A DNA stretch of 6,843 nucleotides. It comes from Geminicoccaceae bacterium (GTDB lineage: Bacteria; Pseudomonadota; Alphaproteobacteria; Geminicoccales; Geminicoccaceae). The position numbers were made by a program, and so were the translations under genes. The stretch spans positions 1 to 6,843 of the forward strand of contig JAPJRA010000191.1 of NCBI GenBank assembly GCA_030824835.1, written 5' to 3'. This document shows positions 5,207 to 6,843 of the stretch, one piece after another (within the stretch, counting starts at the first letter, position 1; each line of letters starts with the position of its first letter). The notes below the pieces were generated by a model, which was not told the origin of the DNA, ran no database searches, and was given only the letters and a program-made list of their open reading frames with translations.

Positions 5207-6342
5207 GGATTGGCCGCGCAAGCCGAGCCGAGCTGCCGCACGGTGGCGTGGTCGAGGGTCACGCCGAGTCCGGGTCCATCGGGCACGCGCAGCATGCCCG
5301 GCTCGGCGAACAGGTCGTCGGTCACGATGTCGGCGGTGCTGCCCATCGGGCGGAGAGAGCCGATCTCGCAAGGGAAGACGAGGTTGCCGGCCACCAGGCC
5401 CAGATGGGCCTCGGCGGCGGCAGCCAGGCCCATCTCGAACACATGGCCGAGCACGCAGGCGATCCCCGCCGCTTCCAGCGTACGGATGATCGCCGCGGCG
5501 CCGGTGAGGCCGTGCTTGGTGACCTTGACCTTCACCCGCTGCGCCGCCGCCAGGCGGATGACCGTCACGGCATCCTCGAGCGTCGCCACCGAGTCGTCGG
5601 TCATGACCGGCACGCCGACGGCCGCCTGCACCGCGGCCAGGCCCAAGAGATCGCCGCGCGGGATCGGCTGCTCGACATGGTCGGGCGCAAAGCGCTCGAT
5701 GGCGCGGATCAGCCGGATCGCGTCCGCCGGCCGGTAATGGTCGTTGGCGTCGACGCGCAAGGCGACGTCCGGCCCGACCGCCTCGCGCACGGCCTGCACG
5801 CGCGCCACGTCCAGCGCCACCGTCTGGCCGAGCTTCAGCTTGATCGTGCGCAACCCCTGCTCCGTCTGGTCGACGGCCATGGCGGCCATGCGGTCGGGCG
5901 CCTCGATCCCGATGACCGGCCCGATCACCGGCACCTCCCGGCGCTGGCGGCCACCCAGCAGATCGTGCACCGGGATGCCCAGATGGCGAGCCTGCAGATC
6001 GTGCAGGGCCACGTCGACCCCGGCCCTGGTCCACGCCCGGCCCTTCAGCACGGCGGCGACCAGGGCATTGGCCCGCGCCCGCTCCTCGATCGGCACGCCG
6101 ATCAGGGCCGGGGCGACGAACCGCCGGACGGCACCCACGATCTCCTCGGTGAACTCCTCGGGCTTGCCGGGCGGGGCCGACACGATCTCGGCCCACCCTT
6201 CGAGACCGGGCTCGCTGGTGCGCAGCCGCAGCAGCACGGAGTGATGGAGCCTCGTCGCACCCTCGGAAATGCGGAATGCCCGCAGGCCGGTGACCGCCAC
6301 GGGGATGGCATCGACCGCGGTGATCTCGGGCCGCACCGGCAT
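5203..6342 (-). CDS. Enolase-superfamily enzyme, muconate cycloisomerase (MLE) subgroup; substrate unknown
   Basis: This 379-residue cytoplasmic enzyme abstracts a proton alpha to a carboxylate, with Mg2+ or Mn2+ stabilising the enolate. The MLE-subgroup signature is complete: the KxK pair K168/K170 in TIKLKLG; metal ligands D198 (RVDAND), E224 (VEQPIP) and D249 (TDDS); the opposite-face lysine K273 in KVKVTKHGLT; and E326 in FPCEIGS. These positions nearly coincide with those I recall for Pseudomonas putida muconate lactonizing enzyme. The N-terminal capping domain (about 1-130) contains the substrate-specificity loops, but I cannot read the substrate from them; cycloisomerase, racemase, epimerase or dehydratase activity are all open. 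No aromatic-catabolism genes (catA, catC) are visible beside it. The ATG at 6342 overlaps the stop of the upstream TctC gene (TGATG), so the two are translationally coupled. Confidence 0.92.
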   Translation of the reverse strand: MPVRPEITAVDAIPVAVTGLRAFRISEGATRLHHSVLLRLRTSEPGLEGWAEIVSAPPGKPEEFTEEIVGAVRRFVAPALIGVPIEERARANALVAAVLKGRAWTRAGVDVALHDLQARHLGIPVHDLLGGRQRREVPVIGPVIGIEAPDRMAAMAVDQTEQGLRTIKLKLGQTVALDVARVQAVREAVGPDVALRVDANDHYRPADAIRLIRAIERFAPDHVEQPIPRGDLLGLAAVQAAVGVPVMTDDSVATLEDAVTVIRLAAAQRVKVKVTKHGLTGAAAIIRTLEAAGIACVLGHVFEMGLAAAAEAHLGLVAGNLVFPCEIGSLRPMGSTADIVTDDLFAEPGMLRVPDGPGLGVTLDHATVRQLGSACAANP

Positions 6343-6843
6343 CAGTTGGTCCTGGGCGCCGGCAGCAGGGATCGGTAGGCGACCTCCTGCCCTTCCAGGA
6401 ACGCCGTGAACTCCGCCCCGGCCAGCGGCTTCAGGGTGCCGAGATTCTTGTCCATGAACGCCGCCACGCTCGGCGAGCGGATGGCCTGCTCGAACACGCC
6501 GTGCCAGTAGGCCACCGTCTCGGGCGGGACATGCGCGGGCATGGCGATGCCGCGCCACATCTGGAACGTGGCCGAGTCGAGCCCCTGCTCCTTCAACGTC
6601 GGTACCTGATCCAGGGCGGCCAGACGGGTTTCGCGCATGATGCCGAGTGGCTGCAACATGCCGCTCTGGATGTAGGGCAGAAATTCCAGGGGGTTGCCCG
6701 CCGCGGCGTCGATATGCCCGCCCAGGACGGCGGTCAGCGCCTCGGCCCCGCTATTGAAGCGGATGACATTGAGATCGACGCCGCCGGCGCGCTCGAGCAG
6801 GGCGATCGCCAGATCGTCGGCCGTGCCCGCGGAACCCATGGTG
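6342..6843 (-). CDS. TctC/Bug-family periplasmic solute-binding protein, C-terminal part (5' end outside window)
   Basis: The visible 166 residues are the second half of a tripartite tricarboxylate transporter substrate-binding protein, a periplasmic lipid-free receptor for carboxylates. The family signature is clear: GSAGTADDLAI near the window edge, FNSGAEALTAVLGGHIDAAAG, then LPYIQSGMLQPLGIMRETRLAALDQVPTLKEQGLD, and a closing helical region ending LLPAPRTN. Full-length members run about 320 residues, so the signal peptide and the first half lie beyond base 6843; the ATG at 6839 is internal and is not the start. The stop TGA (6344-6342) shares one base with the ATG of the enolase-family gene. 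No TctA/TctB membrane subunits are visible. TctC genes are often solitary and borrow a transporter, so their absence here is not odd. The pairing suggests uptake of the substrate of the downstream enzyme. Confidence 0.94.
   Translation of the reverse strand, partial: TMGSAGTADDLAIALLERAGGVDLNVIRFNSGAEALTAVLGGHIDAAAGNPLEFLPYIQSGMLQPLGIMRETRLAALDQVPTLKEQGLDSATFQMWRGIAMPAHVPPETVAYWHGVFEQAIRSPSVAAFMDKNLGTLKPLAGAEFTAFLEGQEVAYRSLLPAPRTN

Noticed and set aside
2609..6196. Minus-strand open frame of 1195 codons running antisense through the polyprenyl synthase and sthA genes and out of frame through the enolase-family gene
   Set aside because: Its translation is a low-complexity Arg/Gly/Ala/His-rich product with no domain, while the overlapped frames encode complete, motif-bearing enzymes. 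Long antisense frames are expected in GC-rich DNA with few stops.
4933..6378. Plus-strand open frame of 481 codons antisense to the enolase-family gene
   Set aside because: It is rich in His, Arg, Asp and Gly with no recognisable fold, and is the complement of a gene with a complete catalytic residue set.

Overview
The window reads as a GC-rich alphaproteobacterial chromosome segment, probably from the Rhodospirillales or a relative. This rests on very strong G/C third-position use, on a housekeeping order (polyprenyl synthase diverging from DUF2007, trmN6-like, S49 peptidase, small zinc-ribbon protein, glyQ) that I recall from that group, and on a TctC-type solute-binding protein. The assignment comes from memory of gene order and protein style, not from a database comparison.

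Layout. On the minus strand, reading right to left from 2566, a compact run encodes a DUF2007 protein, a TrmN6-like N6-adenine methyltransferase overlapping it by 17 bases, an S49 (SppA-like) peptidase and a small membrane-anchored zinc-ribbon protein. After a 77-base gap holding a strong GC hairpin comes the start of glyQ (glycyl-tRNA synthetase alpha subunit), which leaves the window at base 1. On the plus strand, starting from a 123-base divergent intergenic region with a perfect 8-bp inverted repeat, come a long-chain polyprenyl diphosphate synthase (quinone side chain) and, after 102 bases containing a long bulged hairpin, a soluble pyridine nucleotide transhydrogenase (SthA type). The right part is a minus-strand pair: a TctC/Bug-family periplasmic binding protein cut by the window's right edge, coupled through TGATG to a muconate-lactonizing-type enolase-superfamily enzyme. 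That enzyme's stop codon shares a CTAG palindrome with the stop of sthA.

How it works together. The left and middle are housekeeping: tRNA charging, RNA modification, membrane-associated proteolysis, quinone side-chain synthesis and NAD(P)H balance. The right-hand pair looks like an accessory uptake/catabolism module for an unknown small organic acid. Four of the seven genes whose 5' ends lie between the left edge and the end of sthA appear to use GTG or TTG starts. I found no mobile element, CRISPR array, tRNA, rRNA or clearly novel multigene system. The points most worth checking are the three intergenic secondary structures, the cysteine-free SthA active site and the unknown substrate of the TctC/enolase pair.
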